64,000 bases of DNA from contig NZ_CP029378.1 in assembly GCF_003268675.1 (NCBI RefSeq), positions 1,860,001 through 1,924,000 on the forward strand, given 5' to 3'. This DNA comes from Streptomyces bacillaris. Its GTDB lineage: Bacteria; Actinomycetota; Actinomycetes; Streptomycetales; Streptomycetaceae. The notes beneath the pieces were generated by a model. The model was not told the DNA's origin, ran no database searches, and saw nothing but the letters and a program-made list of their open reading frames with translations. The translations under genes were made by a program, and so were the position numbers. Below, one piece after another: positions 48,960 through 59,326 of this stretch; the first letter of the stretch is position 1, and each line of letters opens with the position of its first letter.

Positions 48960-49463
48960 CTACGCCTCCTCTTCCTTCTTGTCCTTGCGGTTGAATTCGA
49001 TCTCCACGCGCGCCTTGGCGATCTCGTCGAAGGCGAGGCGGCGGGCGGTGGGCTTGCGGCCCTTGACGCCGGGCACTTCCAGGTCGAGCCCGTCCTCGTC
49101 GACGGCGAGGATGCGGGCGACCAGCTCACCGGAGCCGTCGGCTGCGAGGTGGAAGCGGGCCAGCCGGCCGGTGGCGCGGACGTAGTGGCGGGGCTCGGAG
49201 AGCGGGCGCTCGGCGCCGGGGGAGCTGACCTCGAGGACGTACTCGCCCTCGCCCATCACATCGGTCTCGTCCAGCTTCTGGGAGATCGCGCGGCTCAGCT
49301 CCGCGCAGGTGTCCAGCTCCACGCCCTCGTCCGAGTCGACGATGATCCGCAGCACTCCGCGGCGGCCTGCCCGGGACACCTCGATCTCCTCGAGGTCCAG
49401 CTGCTGCGCGCTGACGAGCGGTTCCAGCAGCCCGCGCAGCCTCTCGCTCTGGGTGGTGCTCAT
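48960..49463 (-). CDS. rimP: Ribosome maturation factor RimP
   Basis: RimP assists 30S assembly, particularly around S12. The 167-aa protein has the two-domain family fold ([47 protein letters not shown]). It is the first gene of the rimP-nusA-ylxR-infB-DUF503-rbfA-truB operon; its promoter must lie in the 176 bp before the divergent lipoprotein gene. Confidence 0.94.
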   Translation of the reverse strand: MSTTQSERLRGLLEPLVSAQQLDLEEIEVSRAGRRGVLRIIVDSDEGVELDTCAELSRAISQKLDETDVMGEGEYVLEVSSPGAERPLSEPRHYVRATGRLARFHLAADGSGELVARILAVDEDGLDLEVPGVKGRKPTARRLAFDEIAKARVEIEFNRKDKKEEEA

Positions 49464-49639
49464 CCGGGTGACTCCTCGGCCGCGTGTGCTGTTGTGGGGA
49501 TCGTGGTGTGTCAGGTCAAAGGGTATCCGGTCGCCAGGGGTGTTGCCGTCCGCCTGCCCCGTTGCCGCGGGTACGCTCGCCTGCGGTGATCAGTTCAGGA
49601 CAGATCCTGTCAGGATCGGTCCCGGCCCGAAGGAGAAAC

Positions 49640-50155
49640 GTGCGGCGCACGGGGACGACCCGCAGGGGGGCGCTCACCGCGACAGGGGCTCTCGCACTGG
49701 GTGCGGTGCTGACCGGCTGCGGGGAGGACGACAAGGGCACGGGCGCGGGCAGACCCGTGCTCACCGAGGCCGAGGCGGTCCGGGCCGACAAGGCTCTGCG
49801 CCGGGCCGCGGCCCACACCGGCGCCCTGGCGCTCGCCCACTACGACCTGGTCACCGAGGCCCACCCGGACGCCGCGGCGGGCCTGGCGCCCCTGCGGGCG
49901 GCCGTGCGGCAGCACATCGGGGCCGTGGCGGCGGGGCGCCCGCAGCCGCCCGCCGCCGCACCCGGTCCCGTCTCCACCGACCGGCCCACGGCCCTCAAGG
50001 AGCTGGCCGCCGCCGAGCGCCGCCGGGCCGACGCCCACGCCGAGGCGCTGCTCACCGCCGAACCGGAGCTGGCCCGGCTGCTGGCCTCCGTGGCGGCGGG
50101 CGCGGCGGCCCACGCGTATCTGCTGACCGAGCTGGCCAAGGAGACCCCGTCATGA
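49640..50155 (+). CDS. Putative lipoprotein
   Basis: This is a 171-aa protein with a lipoprotein signal: twin arginines (TTRRGALT) before the hydrophobic stretch and lipobox LTGC at about residues 24-27. The Arg pair allows Tat export, though this is uncertain. The mature part is helical and Ala-rich. AGGAG at 49631-49635 fixes GTG 49640. Its stop overlaps the next gene (ATGA), pairing it with the ferritin-like DUF4439 protein. The function is unknown. Confidence 0.85.
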   Translation: MRRTGTTRRGALTATGALALGAVLTGCGEDDKGTGAGRPVLTEAEAVRADKALRRAAAHTGALALAHYDLVTEAHPDAAAGLAPLRAAVRQHIGAVAAGRPQPPAAAPGPVSTDRPTALKELAAAERRRADAHAEALLTAEPELARLLASVAAGAAAHAYLLTELAKETPS

Positions 50156-50655
50156 CCCTTCGCTCCGAGGACGAGGCCCCCTCCCCCGCGCTCACCGCCG
50201 CCCAGGCCGCGCTGGCCGCCGAACACGCGGCGGTCTACGGGTACGGGGTGCTCGGCGGCCGGGTGGAGGCAGGGCGGCGCACCGAGGCGCGCGCGGCGTA
50301 CGACGGGCACCGCGCCCGCCGGGACACGCTCATGCGCACCGTGCGTGACCTGGGCGGTGCGCCGGTCGCCGCCGACGCCGCGTACGCTCTGCCCTTCGCG
50401 GTTGCCGACACCGCGTCGGCACTGCGTCTCGCCGCCGTCCTGGAGGACCGGGTGGCGGGCGTCTACGCCGATCTCGTACGGGCCACCGAAGGGTCCGCGC
50501 GCGCCGACGCGGCGGGCGCCCTCCGGGAGGCCGCCGTACGGGCGGCCCGCTGGCGGGGCGGCAACGTAGCCTTTCCGGGGCTCGCCGAGCGGGCCCGGGA
50601 CACCGATCCGGCGGAGACGGGCCCGGTGGAGGCCGCGGGGGCACAGACCCCCTGA
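50152..50655 (+). CDS. DUF4439 (ferritin-like fold) protein
   Basis: This is a 167-aa four-helix protein of the DUF4439 type (LTAAQAALAAEHAAVYGYGVLGGRV..). Related proteins have a ferritin-like fold, but I see no full set of metal-binding Glu/His residues, so metal binding is not shown. It is translationally coupled to the preceding lipoprotein, suggesting the two work together at the membrane. Confidence 0.85.
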   Translation: MTLRSEDEAPSPALTAAQAALAAEHAAVYGYGVLGGRVEAGRRTEARAAYDGHRARRDTLMRTVRDLGGAPVAADAAYALPFAVADTASALRLAAVLEDRVAGVYADLVRATEGSARADAAGALREAAVRAARWRGGNVAFPGLAERARDTDPAETGPVEAAGAQTP

Positions 50656-50698
50656 GCCTCGGGGCCGACCGAAGGACCGGAAAGGGAACACAGGACGT

Positions 50699-51619
50699 AT
50701 GGGTTTCGAACCGCCGCAGCGCCTGGTGCGCGCGCTCGGCGAGATGTACGGGGACGGCACGGCGGCCGACTGGCTGGACCGGCTCCCCGCGCTCACCGAA
50801 CGGGCCGTCGGCGCCGCCGGGCCGGACCTCGCCGTGGAGCGGGTGGCCGCCCCCGGCGGGCGCAGCGCCCTGGTGCTGCTGGTGCGGCGGGCCGACGGGA
50901 CCCCGGCGGCGCTGAAGATCGCCCCGCCGCCCGCCGAGCCGGAGCGGGAGCGGGCGGCGCTGGCGCACTGGAACGGCTGGGGCGCGGTGAAGCCGCTGGA
51001 GCCGGACGCGGAGCTGTCGGGCTCCGGGGCGCTGCTGCTGGAGCGGCTGCACCACGAGGTGTCGCTGCGCTCGCTGCCCGAGGCCAAGGCGCTCCTGGAG
51101 GCGGCGGGCACGCTGCGGCGGCTCTGGGTGGAGCCGCCCGCCGGCCACCCCTTCGAGACGGTGGCCGAGCGGACCGGGCGGCAGGCCGGGGCAATGCGGG
51201 CGGCTGCCGAGGCCGACCCGGCGCTCGCACCCCTGGTGGAGGCGGCCCTCGCGGCCCGCACGGAACTGGTGGCGGCCTCCCCCGAACTCCTCCTCCTGCA
51301 CGGCAACTTCCGGCAGAGCAAGGTGCTCGCGGGCGAGCGTGCCCCCTGGCTGACGGTGGGCCCGGAGCCGCTGGTGGGCGAGCGTGCCTACGACCTGGCG
51401 CGGCTGGTACGGGACCGGGCGGAGGACCTGGTCGCCTCCCCGGGCGGTGGGGCGACGGCCCGGCGCCGGGTGAAGAAGCTGGCGGAGTCCCTGGAGGTGG
51501 ACCAGGCCCGGCTGCGCGGCTGGACGCTGTTCCGGGCGGTCGAGTCGGGGACCCGCGCGCTGACGGAGGGGCGGCGGCAGATGGGCGAGGTCAACCTGGA
51601 GTTCGCGGGCTGGCTGTAG
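50699..51619 (+). CDS. Aminoglycoside phosphotransferase-like protein, probably catalytically inactive
   Basis: This is a 306-aa protein of the APH/streptomycin-kinase-like fold. The N-lobe lysine is kept (ALK, Lys73). The catalytic loop, normally HGDLHPGNVL, reads HGNFRQSKVL (201-210), so the base Asp is Asn203 and the Mg-binding Asn is Lys208. The DPKP motif reads GPEP (221-224), losing the metal-binding Asp. The following RAYDLARLVR is conserved. This looks like a pseudokinase and not a resistance enzyme. It follows the DUF4439 gene by 43 nt and ends before a strong terminator. Confidence 0.85.
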   Translation: MGFEPPQRLVRALGEMYGDGTAADWLDRLPALTERAVGAAGPDLAVERVAAPGGRSALVLLVRRADGTPAALKIAPPPAEPERERAALAHWNGWGAVKPLEPDAELSGSGALLLERLHHEVSLRSLPEAKALLEAAGTLRRLWVEPPAGHPFETVAERTGRQAGAMRAAAEADPALAPLVEAALAARTELVAASPELLLLHGNFRQSKVLAGERAPWLTVGPEPLVGERAYDLARLVRDRAEDLVASPGGGATARRRVKKLAESLEVDQARLRGWTLFRAVESGTRALTEGRRQMGEVNLEFAGWL

Positions 51620-51724
51620 CCGGTGAGGGCGTACGGGGAGGGCCCCTGGCGGGTGGTGTGCCGGGGCCTTCGCCGTACGACGGACGCCTCTGGGCAGGAG
51701 CCGTCCTCGTACGTTCCGGTACGG

Positions 51725-51764
51725 GGCGGAGGCCCCCACGCCGTGCAGCGTGGGGGCCTCCGCC
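51725..51764 (+). terminator. Bidirectional terminator between convergent genes
   Basis: A perfect 17-bp stem (51725-51741 with 51748-51764) with a 6-nt loop lies between the APH-like gene and proS, which converge here. Confidence 0.8.
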
Positions 51765-51783
51765 GTGTCCGTACGGGAGCGGA

Positions 51784-53487
51784 TCAGGCCAGGTCGGCCG
51801 TGAGGCGGGCGATCGCCTCGTCCACCGTCAGCTCCTCGCGCTCGCCGGTGCGGCGGTCCTTCAGCTCCAGGACGCCGTCGGCGGAGCGGCGGCCCGCGAC
51901 CAGGATCTTCGGGACACCGATCAGCTCGGAGTCGGTGAACTTCACGCCGGGCGAGACGCCGGGGCGGTCGTCGACCAGGACGCGCAGGCCCGCCGCGTTG
52001 AGCTTCTCCGAGACCTCCAGGGCCAGCTCCGTCTGGAGGGCCTTGCCCGCGGCGACGACGTGGACGTCGGCCGGGGCGACCTCGCGGGGCCAGCACAGGC
52101 CCTTCTCGTCGGCGGTCTGCTCGGTGAGCGCGGCCACGGCGCGGGAGACGCCGATGCCGTACGAGCCCATCGTGACGCGGACGGGCTTGCCCTGCTGACC
52201 GAGGACGTCGAGCTGGAAGGTGTCGGCGTACTTGCGGCCGAGCTGGAAGATGTGGCCGATCTCGATGGCGCGGTCCAGGGTGAGGCCGGTGCCGCACTGG
52301 GGGCAGGGGTCGCCCTCCTCGACCACGACGACGTCCAGGTACTCGTCGACCTCGAAGTCGCGGCCCGCGACGACGTTCTTCGCGTGCTTGCCCTCCTTGT
52401 TGGCGCCGGTGATCCAGGCGGTGCCGGGGGCGACGCGGGGGTCGGCCAGGTAGCGGACCTTCTCCAGGCCCTGGGGGCCGACGTAGCCGCGTACGAGGTC
52501 GTCACGGCCGACGAAGTCCTCGGCGGTGACCAGCTCGACGACGGCGGGGGCCAGGTGCTCGCCCAGCTTGCCGAGGTCGACCTCGCGGTGGCCGGGGACG
52601 CCGACGGCCACGATCTCGCCGTCCACCTTGACCAGCAGGTTCTTCAGGGTGGCCGAGGCGGGGACGCCCAGGTGCTCGGCGAGGGTCTCGATGGTCGGGG
52701 TGTCGGGGGTGTCCAGCTCCTCCACCGCGCCGTGCGCCGAGCCGTCGACCGGGGCGAGCGCGAAGGTCACGGCCTCGGTGTTGGCGGCGTAGTCGCAGTT
52801 CGGGCAGTCCGCGAAGGTGTCCTCACCGGCGGCGGCGGGGGCGAGGAACTCCTCGGAGGCCGAGCCGCCCATGGCGCCGGAGACGGCGGAGACGATGCGG
52901 TGGTCCAGGCCCAGGCGCTCGAAGATCTTGATGTACGCGGCCCGGTGCAGGGCGTAGGAGTGCGCCAGGCCTTCGTCCGTGGTGTCGAAGCTGTACGAGT
53001 CCTTCATCTGGAACTCGCGGCCGCGGAGCACACCGGAGCGGGGGCGGGCCTCGTCGCGGTACTTCGTCTGGATCTGGTAGAGCATCACCGGCAGGTCCTT
53101 GTAGGACGTGCACTGGTCCTTGACGGTCTGGGTGAAGATCTCCTCGTGGGTGGGGCCGAGGAGATAGTCGCCGCCCTTGCGGTCCTTGAGGCGGAAGAGC
53201 AGGTCGCCGTACTCGTCCCAGCGGCCGGACGCCTCGTAGGGCTCCTTGGGCAGCAGGGCGGGGAGCAGGACCTCCTGGGCGCCGATGGCGTCCATCTCCT
53301 CGCGGACCACGCCTGAGATGTTGTCCAGGACCTTCTTGCCGAGCGGCAGCCAGGTCCAGATGCCGGCCGCGTTGCGGCGGACGTAACCGGCGCGGACCAG
53401 CAGCTTGTGGCTGAGCGTCTCGGCGTCCGCCGGGTCGTCGCGCAGTGTCTTGATCATCAATCGGGACATGCGCTGGACCTGGGCCAT
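51784..53487 (-). CDS. proS: Prolyl-tRNA synthetase, bacterial type
   Basis: ProRS charges tRNA-Pro. The 567-aa protein is the bacterial form: class II motifs ([55 protein letters not shown]), the editing insertion with an inner [13 protein letters not shown] segment, and the C-terminal anticodon-binding domain. No leader RNA structure such as a T-box is visible in the 69-bp upstream gap. The start is ATG 53487. Confidence 0.96.
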   Translation of the reverse strand: MAQVQRMSRLMIKTLRDDPADAETLSHKLLVRAGYVRRNAAGIWTWLPLGKKVLDNISGVVREEMDAIGAQEVLLPALLPKEPYEASGRWDEYGDLLFRLKDRKGGDYLLGPTHEEIFTQTVKDQCTSYKDLPVMLYQIQTKYRDEARPRSGVLRGREFQMKDSYSFDTTDEGLAHSYALHRAAYIKIFERLGLDHRIVSAVSGAMGGSASEEFLAPAAAGEDTFADCPNCDYAANTEAVTFALAPVDGSAHGAVEELDTPDTPTIETLAEHLGVPASATLKNLLVKVDGEIVAVGVPGHREVDLGKLGEHLAPAVVELVTAEDFVGRDDLVRGYVGPQGLEKVRYLADPRVAPGTAWITGANKEGKHAKNVVAGRDFEVDEYLDVVVVEEGDPCPQCGTGLTLDRAIEIGHIFQLGRKYADTFQLDVLGQQGKPVRVTMGSYGIGVSRAVAALTEQTADEKGLCWPREVAPADVHVVAAGKALQTELALEVSEKLNAAGLRVLVDDRPGVSPGVKFTDSELIGVPKILVAGRRSADGVLELKDRRTGEREELTVDEAIARLTADLA

Positions 53488-53556
53488 GATGAACTCCTGC
53501 TCGCGAAAGTGGTGAGGCCGAGGTTAACCGGGCGGTGCGGGCGGGCGGAAATCCAT

Positions 53557-54129
53557 TCAGCCCGGGGGGCGCAGCAGCGGCAGGGGCGCGCCCATGACCG
53601 CGTACGGCAGCGGGGCGCTGGGGAAGACCACCTGGCGGGCCAGGTCGCGGTAGCCGAGGGCGTGGTAGAGCGCCCGGGCCGGGGAGTCGCGGTCGATCGC
53701 GGAGAGGATCGAGCGGGGCTGCGGGACGGCGTCGGTGATGGTGGTGATCAGGGTGCGGCCGATGCCGCGCTGCTGGTGGTCGGGGTGGACGTGCAGCTCG
53801 GTGATGACGAAGGAGTCGTCGAGCCAGCCGTCGGAGCCGGTGGCCCGGAGGTAGGGCTCGACGACGGTGGACCACCAGTGGGCGCGGTCGTTGGGCAGCC
53901 CGTAGACGAAGCCGACGAGCCGCCCGTCGGGGGTGAGGGCGCCGAGTGCGCGGGCCTGGGGGTGGTCGAGGTGGCGCAGGACGATGTGGCGGCGTACGTC
54001 GACCTCGTCCTGGCTCAGCCCGAAGGCGACCGCCTGGACGTGGAGGGCTTCGTCGACGCGTGCGGCCAGGTCGATCGGGCCGACCTCGATGCCGGGGTCC
54101 GCGGGGCCGTGCGCGGTGACTGGTGCCAT
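53557..54129 (-). CDS. GNAT family N-acetyltransferase
   Basis: This is a 190-aa GNAT protein; the acetyl-CoA loop is HVHPDHQQRGIGRTLI, with the downstream ALYHALGYRD segment. The substrate is unknown. It is 69 nt upstream of proS in coordinates but transcribed after it on the same strand, so the two may share a message. Confidence 0.85.
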   Translation of the reverse strand: MAPVTAHGPADPGIEVGPIDLAARVDEALHVQAVAFGLSQDEVDVRRHIVLRHLDHPQARALGALTPDGRLVGFVYGLPNDRAHWWSTVVEPYLRATGSDGWLDDSFVITELHVHPDHQQRGIGRTLITTITDAVPQPRSILSAIDRDSPARALYHALGYRDLARQVVFPSAPLPYAVMGAPLPLLRPPG

Positions 54130-54196
54130 GCGCGAACCCTACTGGCCGGGGCGGGCGGGCCGGTACGCGCGGCGGCCGGAACGGTACGCCCGAGGG

Positions 54197-54244
54197 CGCG
54201 TACGCGTACGGGGTCAGAAGCCGCGTACGCGTAAGGGGTCAGAA
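54197..54244. repeat. 23-bp direct repeat at a GNAT gene end
   Basis: Two copies (54197-54219 and 54222-54244) differ at one base and are separated by 2 nt. The second copy contains the stop codon (54239-54241) of the GNAT/DUF4081 gene. Confidence 0.7.
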
Positions 54245-55084
54245 CAGCACGCTCATGAAGGTGCCCGTCTCACGGAAGCCGACGCGGTGGTAGGCCTTGC
54301 GGGCGGGGGTGTTGTAGTCGTTCACGTACAGGCTGACGACGGGGGCGACGTCGGCCAGGGCGTAGCGCAGGACGGCGGCCATGCCGGTCTCGGAGAGGCC
54401 CTTGCCGCGGTGTTCGGGGGCGACCCAGACGCCCTGGATCTGGCAGGCCTGGGGGGTGGCGGCGCCGATCTCCGCCTTGAAGACGACCTTGCCGTCCTCG
54501 ATCCGGGCGAAGGAGCGTCCGGCGCCGATGAGTTCGGCGACCCGGGCCTGGTAGAGGAGCCCGCCGTCACCGGCCAGCGGGGAGATCCCGACCTCCTCGG
54601 TGAACATCGCGACGCAGGCCGGCATCAGGACCTCCATCTCGTCCTTGCGGATGCGGCGGACGAGCGGGTCGGGGGTGATGTCGGCGGACGGGCTCTCGGT
54701 GACCATGAGGGGCTGGTTGGCGCGGACCTCGCGGGCGGGGCCCCAGCCCGGCTCCAGGAGCCGCCAGAGCAGGGCGGTGGGTTCGGCGGGGCCGACGATG
54801 GAGGAGCAGCGGCGGCCGGCCCGGCGGGCCCGGTCGGCGAAGGCGCGCACGGCCTCGGGCCCGGCGCAGATGGGGACCAGGTTGGCACCGGCGTAACAGA
54901 GGGAGCGGAGCCTGCCGTCCGCGTACCAGCCCCACATCTCGCCGCCCAGGCGCCAGGGGTCGAGCCCCGCGACCTGGACCCGGGACGTGACAAAAGCGTT
55001 GGCCACGGGCTCGCTCTCCAGGATGGCGAGCGCTGCGCCGAGGTCGCTGGGTTCGAGGACCCGGGTGGTGGTCTGCGTCAACAC
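54239..55084 (-). CDS. GNAT acetyltransferase with DUF4081 N-terminal domain
   Basis: This is a 281-aa protein with an N-terminal DUF4081 domain (about residues 10-110, SRVQVAGLDPWRLGGEMWGWY) and a C-terminal GNAT domain with the acetyl-CoA loop VWVAPEHRGKGLSETGMAAVL and VSLYVNDYNTPARKAYHRVGF. The architecture is conserved in actinobacteria next to ispG; the substrate is unknown. The start is GTG 55084. The stop codon lies in a direct repeat. Confidence 0.88.
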   Translation of the reverse strand: MLTQTTTRVLEPSDLGAALAILESEPVANAFVTSRVQVAGLDPWRLGGEMWGWYADGRLRSLCYAGANLVPICAGPEAVRAFADRARRAGRRCSSIVGPAEPTALLWRLLEPGWGPAREVRANQPLMVTESPSADITPDPLVRRIRKDEMEVLMPACVAMFTEEVGISPLAGDGGLLYQARVAELIGAGRSFARIEDGKVVFKAEIGAATPQACQIQGVWVAPEHRGKGLSETGMAAVLRYALADVAPVVSLYVNDYNTPARKAYHRVGFRETGTFMSVLF

Positions 55085-55192
55085 GAGGGGGCCTCACCAT
55101 GCGGTCTGCTGATTTCCGCACTGTACCCAACAAGCCTCTTGAACGCTGCCCGGGTCCGGAACCGGACTCCCGGGGACCTCCTGGACACGCCG

Positions 55193-55225
55193 CCGCCCCG
55201 CCGGGCGCGGGGCCGGGCGGGGCGG
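55193..55225 (-). terminator. Terminator after ispG
   Basis: A perfect 10-bp GC stem (55193-55202 with 55216-55225) with a 13-nt loop lies 22 nt past the ispG stop codon. Confidence 0.6.
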
Positions 55226-55247
55226 TGAGGAGCTGTGCTGCAGGAGG

Positions 55248-56405
<1,158 letters not shown>

Positions 56406-56651
56406 GCGCTGTGCATCCCCAAGGTGTGGATCAAGGTCCCGATGTCGGCGGGCTCCAGGCTTCGAGGTTACGGCACCGGAGCCGGGACGCACGCACCGTC
56501 TGGACAAGTCAACCAGATGGTGACCGACCGGACACGACGCGTGTGCCCGGTGGTCATGTGTGGGGCGGAAGGGACGACCCCGTCCAGGCCGGAAGACGAC
56601 CCGTCCGGGCCGAATGGGGCAACCCCCTCCGCACCCCCACGTGTCGGATCA

Positions 56652-57962
56652 TCAGCTGATCTTGACCGGATTCACGATGTCGGCCACCAGGACCAGCAGC
56701 GTGAAGCAGATGAAGAGCCCGGCGACCACATAGGCGACCGGCATCAGCTTGGCCACGTCGAACGGCCCCGGGTCCGGGCGCCGGAAGACCTTGGCCACAT
56801 TGCGCCGCAGCGACTCCCAGAGCGCGCCCGCGATGTGCCCGCCGTCCAGGGGCAGCAGCGGCAGCATGTTGAAGAGGAACAGCGACAGGTTGAACCCCGC
56901 GAGCAGGAACAGCATCATCGCGACCTGGTTCTGGGCCGGGATGTCGAGGTTCATCACCTCGCCGCCGATCCGGGCCGCGCCGACCACGCCGACCGGCGAG
57001 TCGTCGGCCCGCTGGCCGTCGCTGAAGGCCGCGTTCCACAGGTCGGGGATCTTGGAGGGCAGCGCGATGATCGCGTCGACGCCGTTCTCGATCATGTCGC
57101 CCATCCGGACGACGGAGTCGCCGAAGGAGAGCGGCACGATCTCGGTCTGGGCGGCGAAGCCGAGGTAGCCGGCCTTGATGTACTGGTCGGGGATGACCTC
57201 GCCCCTGCCGTCCTTCTTCGCGACGGCGTTCTCGCGCAGGACGGCGTTGAGGGTGACCTCCTGGCCGCCGCGCTCGACGGTGATGGTGGCGGGACCGATG
57301 GTGTTGCGGATGCGGTCCGAGAGCGTCGCCCAGTCGTCGACCCGCCGCCCGTCGAAGGCGACGATCTTGTCGCCCTCCTTGAGGCCCGCGGCCTTGGCCG
57401 GGGAGACCGGGTCGGTGTCCTTGCAGGTGTCGCGCTTCTCGCTCTGCGCGATCACGCACTGCTGGACCCCGGCGACCTCGGTGGTCTGCGTCTGGAAGCC
57501 GAAGGTCATCGCGACGCCCATGAAGATGGCGACGGCGAGGATCAGGTTCATGAAGGGGCCGGCGAACATCACGATGACGCGCTTCCACGGCTTGCGCGTG
57601 TAGAAGAGCCGCTTCTCGTCGCCGGGCTCCAGTTCCTCGTACGCGGCGGAGCGGGCGTCCTCGATCATGCCGCGCCACGGTGAGGTGGAGCGGGCTTCGA
57701 GGCGGCCGTCGGCGCCGGGCGGGAACATCCCGATCATGCGGATGTAGCCGCCGGCCGGGATGGCCTTGATGCCGTACTCGGTGTCGCCCTTCTGCTTCGA
57801 CCAGAGGGTGGGCCCGAATCCGACCATGTACTGCGGGACCCGGATGCCGAACATCTTGGCCGTGGAGAGGTGGCCCAGCTCGTGCCAGGCGATGGAGAAC
57901 AGCAGGCCCACGACGAAGACGGCGATCCCCAGGACCGTCAGCAGGATCGAGGTCAGACTCAT
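56652..57962 (-). CDS. Site-2 zinc metalloprotease (RseP/RIP family)
   Basis: This is a 436-aa intramembrane protease. Zinc motif HELGH is at residues 27-31 in the first helix, LDGGH is at 372-376 (third ligand in a later helix), and a PDZ domain ([26 protein letters not shown]) lies between. Family members cleave membrane-bound anti-sigma factors or leftover signal peptides. The start overlaps the dxr stop codon (ATGA). Its place between dxr and ispG is conserved in actinobacteria. Confidence 0.94.
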   Translation of the reverse strand: MSLTSILLTVLGIAVFVVGLLFSIAWHELGHLSTAKMFGIRVPQYMVGFGPTLWSKQKGDTEYGIKAIPAGGYIRMIGMFPPGADGRLEARSTSPWRGMIEDARSAAYEELEPGDEKRLFYTRKPWKRVIVMFAGPFMNLILAVAIFMGVAMTFGFQTQTTEVAGVQQCVIAQSEKRDTCKDTDPVSPAKAAGLKEGDKIVAFDGRRVDDWATLSDRIRNTIGPATITVERGGQEVTLNAVLRENAVAKKDGRGEVIPDQYIKAGYLGFAAQTEIVPLSFGDSVVRMGDMIENGVDAIIALPSKIPDLWNAAFSDGQRADDSPVGVVGAARIGGEVMNLDIPAQNQVAMMLFLLAGFNLSLFLFNMLPLLPLDGGHIAGALWESLRRNVAKVFRRPDPGPFDVAKLMPVAYVVAGLFICFTLLVLVADIVNPVKIS

Positions 57963-59212
57963 GCGCGCGCCTCCGCTGTCGCTTTCGCCGAGAGTTCCCT
58001 GGCCCGTGCGCGGGCCCAGGTTTCCGCTTCGAGGACGTCCGCGAGGCTGAGCGGGGTTCCCGGGGCGGGGGTGCCGTGTTCCGTCACCACAGCGGTGACC
58101 GTATCCATGATTCCGTTGAAGGGCAGCTGTCCGGCGAGGAAGGCATCGACGCACTCCTCGTTGGCCGCGTTGAAAACGGCCGGGGCCGTGGAGCCGAGCG
58201 TACCGACGTGGCGGGCGAGGCCGACGGATGGGAAGGCCTCGGTGTCCAACGGGAAGAACTCCCAGGTGGAGGCCTTGGACCAGTCGAAGGCGGGAGCGGC
58301 GTCCGGGACGCGCTCGGGCCAGCCGAGGCCGATGGCGATGGGGCCGCCCATGTCGGGCGGGGTGGCCTGGGCGAGGGTGGAGCCGTCGGTGAACTCGACC
58401 ATGGAGTGCACGTACGACTGCGGGTGGACGACGACCTCGATGCGGTCGAAGGGGATGTCGTAGAGGAGGTGCGCCTCGATGACCTCGAGACCCTTGTTGA
58501 CCAGCGTCGCGGAGTTGATCGTGATGACCGGTCCCATCGCCCAGGTGGGGTGGGTCAGGGCCTGCTCACGGGTGACGTCGGCCAGCTCCTCGCGCGTACG
58601 GCCCCGGAAGGGCCCGCCGGAGGCGGTGACGACGAGCTTGCGGACGTCGGCGCGTTTACCGGCCGCCAGTGCCTGGAAGAGCGCGGCGTGCTCGGAGTCG
58701 ACCGGGATGATCTGGCCGGGGGCGGCGAGCGCCTTCACCAGCGGGCCGCCGACGATCAGCGACTCCTTGTTGGCGAGGGCGAGCGTGCGGCCCGCCTCCA
58801 GCGCGGCCAGCGTCGGGGCGAGCCCGATGGAGCCGGTGATCCCGTTGAGCACGGTGTGGCACTCGCTCGCGGCGAGCGTGGCCGCCGCGTCGGGCCCGGC
58901 GAGGATCTCGGGGAGCGGCTCCCCGGCCCCGTACCGCTCGCGCAGCGCCTCGCGCAGGGCGGGGACCGCGCCCGGGTCCGCGACGGCGACCGTGTTCACC
59001 CGCAGGAGGTGCGCCTGCTCGGCGAGGAGGGCGGTCCGGCCGCCGGCGGCGGAGAGCGCGGTGACCCGGAAACGGTCGGGGTTGCGCAGGACCAGGTCGA
59101 TGGCCTGGGTGCCGATGGACCCGGTGGAGCCGAGGATCACCAGATCCCGGCGGCCGTCCGCGGTGTCGAAGAGGAGATGCGGATCGGCGAGGGGGGCGGG
59201 GCTGTCGCTCAT
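57959..59212 (-). CDS. dxr: 1-Deoxy-D-xylulose-5-phosphate reductoisomerase
   Basis: Dxr converts DXP to MEP, the committed step of the non-mevalonate isoprenoid pathway. The 417-aa protein has the NADPH motif ([15 protein letters not shown]), the metal-binding loop ([14 protein letters not shown]) and [12 protein letters not shown] and [12 protein letters not shown] motifs. It is first of the dxr-protease-ispG group. Confidence 0.96.
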   Translation of the reverse strand: MSDSPAPLADPHLLFDTADGRRDLVILGSTGSIGTQAIDLVLRNPDRFRVTALSAAGGRTALLAEQAHLLRVNTVAVADPGAVPALREALRERYGAGEPLPEILAGPDAAATLAASECHTVLNGITGSIGLAPTLAALEAGRTLALANKESLIVGGPLVKALAAPGQIIPVDSEHAALFQALAAGKRADVRKLVVTASGGPFRGRTREELADVTREQALTHPTWAMGPVITINSATLVNKGLEVIEAHLLYDIPFDRIEVVVHPQSYVHSMVEFTDGSTLAQATPPDMGGPIAIGLGWPERVPDAAPAFDWSKASTWEFFPLDTEAFPSVGLARHVGTLGSTAPAVFNAANEECVDAFLAGQLPFNGIMDTVTAVVTEHGTPAPGTPLSLADVLEAETWARARARELSAKATAEARA

Positions 59213-59282
59213 GCCCCCATTGTTGCCGCTCCGGCTGTGTGCGTGGACAGCGCGTCCCGGTGGGGCGCGGATCGGGTACGGA

Positions 59283-59313
59283 GGGGGCGCGCACGGCGTA
59301 CGGACGCGCCCCC
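59283..59313 (-). terminator. Terminator after the acyl-CoA dehydrogenase gene
   Basis: A perfect 9-bp GC stem (59283-59291 with 59305-59313) with a 13-nt loop begins 14 nt past the stop codon, separating the gene from dxr. Confidence 0.5.
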
Positions 59314-59326
59314 TGCGCGGCGTGAC

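Noticed and set aside
50699..51619. Aminoglycoside resistance enzyme
   Set aside because: The catalytic Asp and both metal ligands are replaced, so resistance by phosphorylation is not supported.
53488..53556. Possible T-box leader before proS
   Set aside because: Only 69 bp separate proS from the next gene, and neither a T-box sequence nor stem I is visible.
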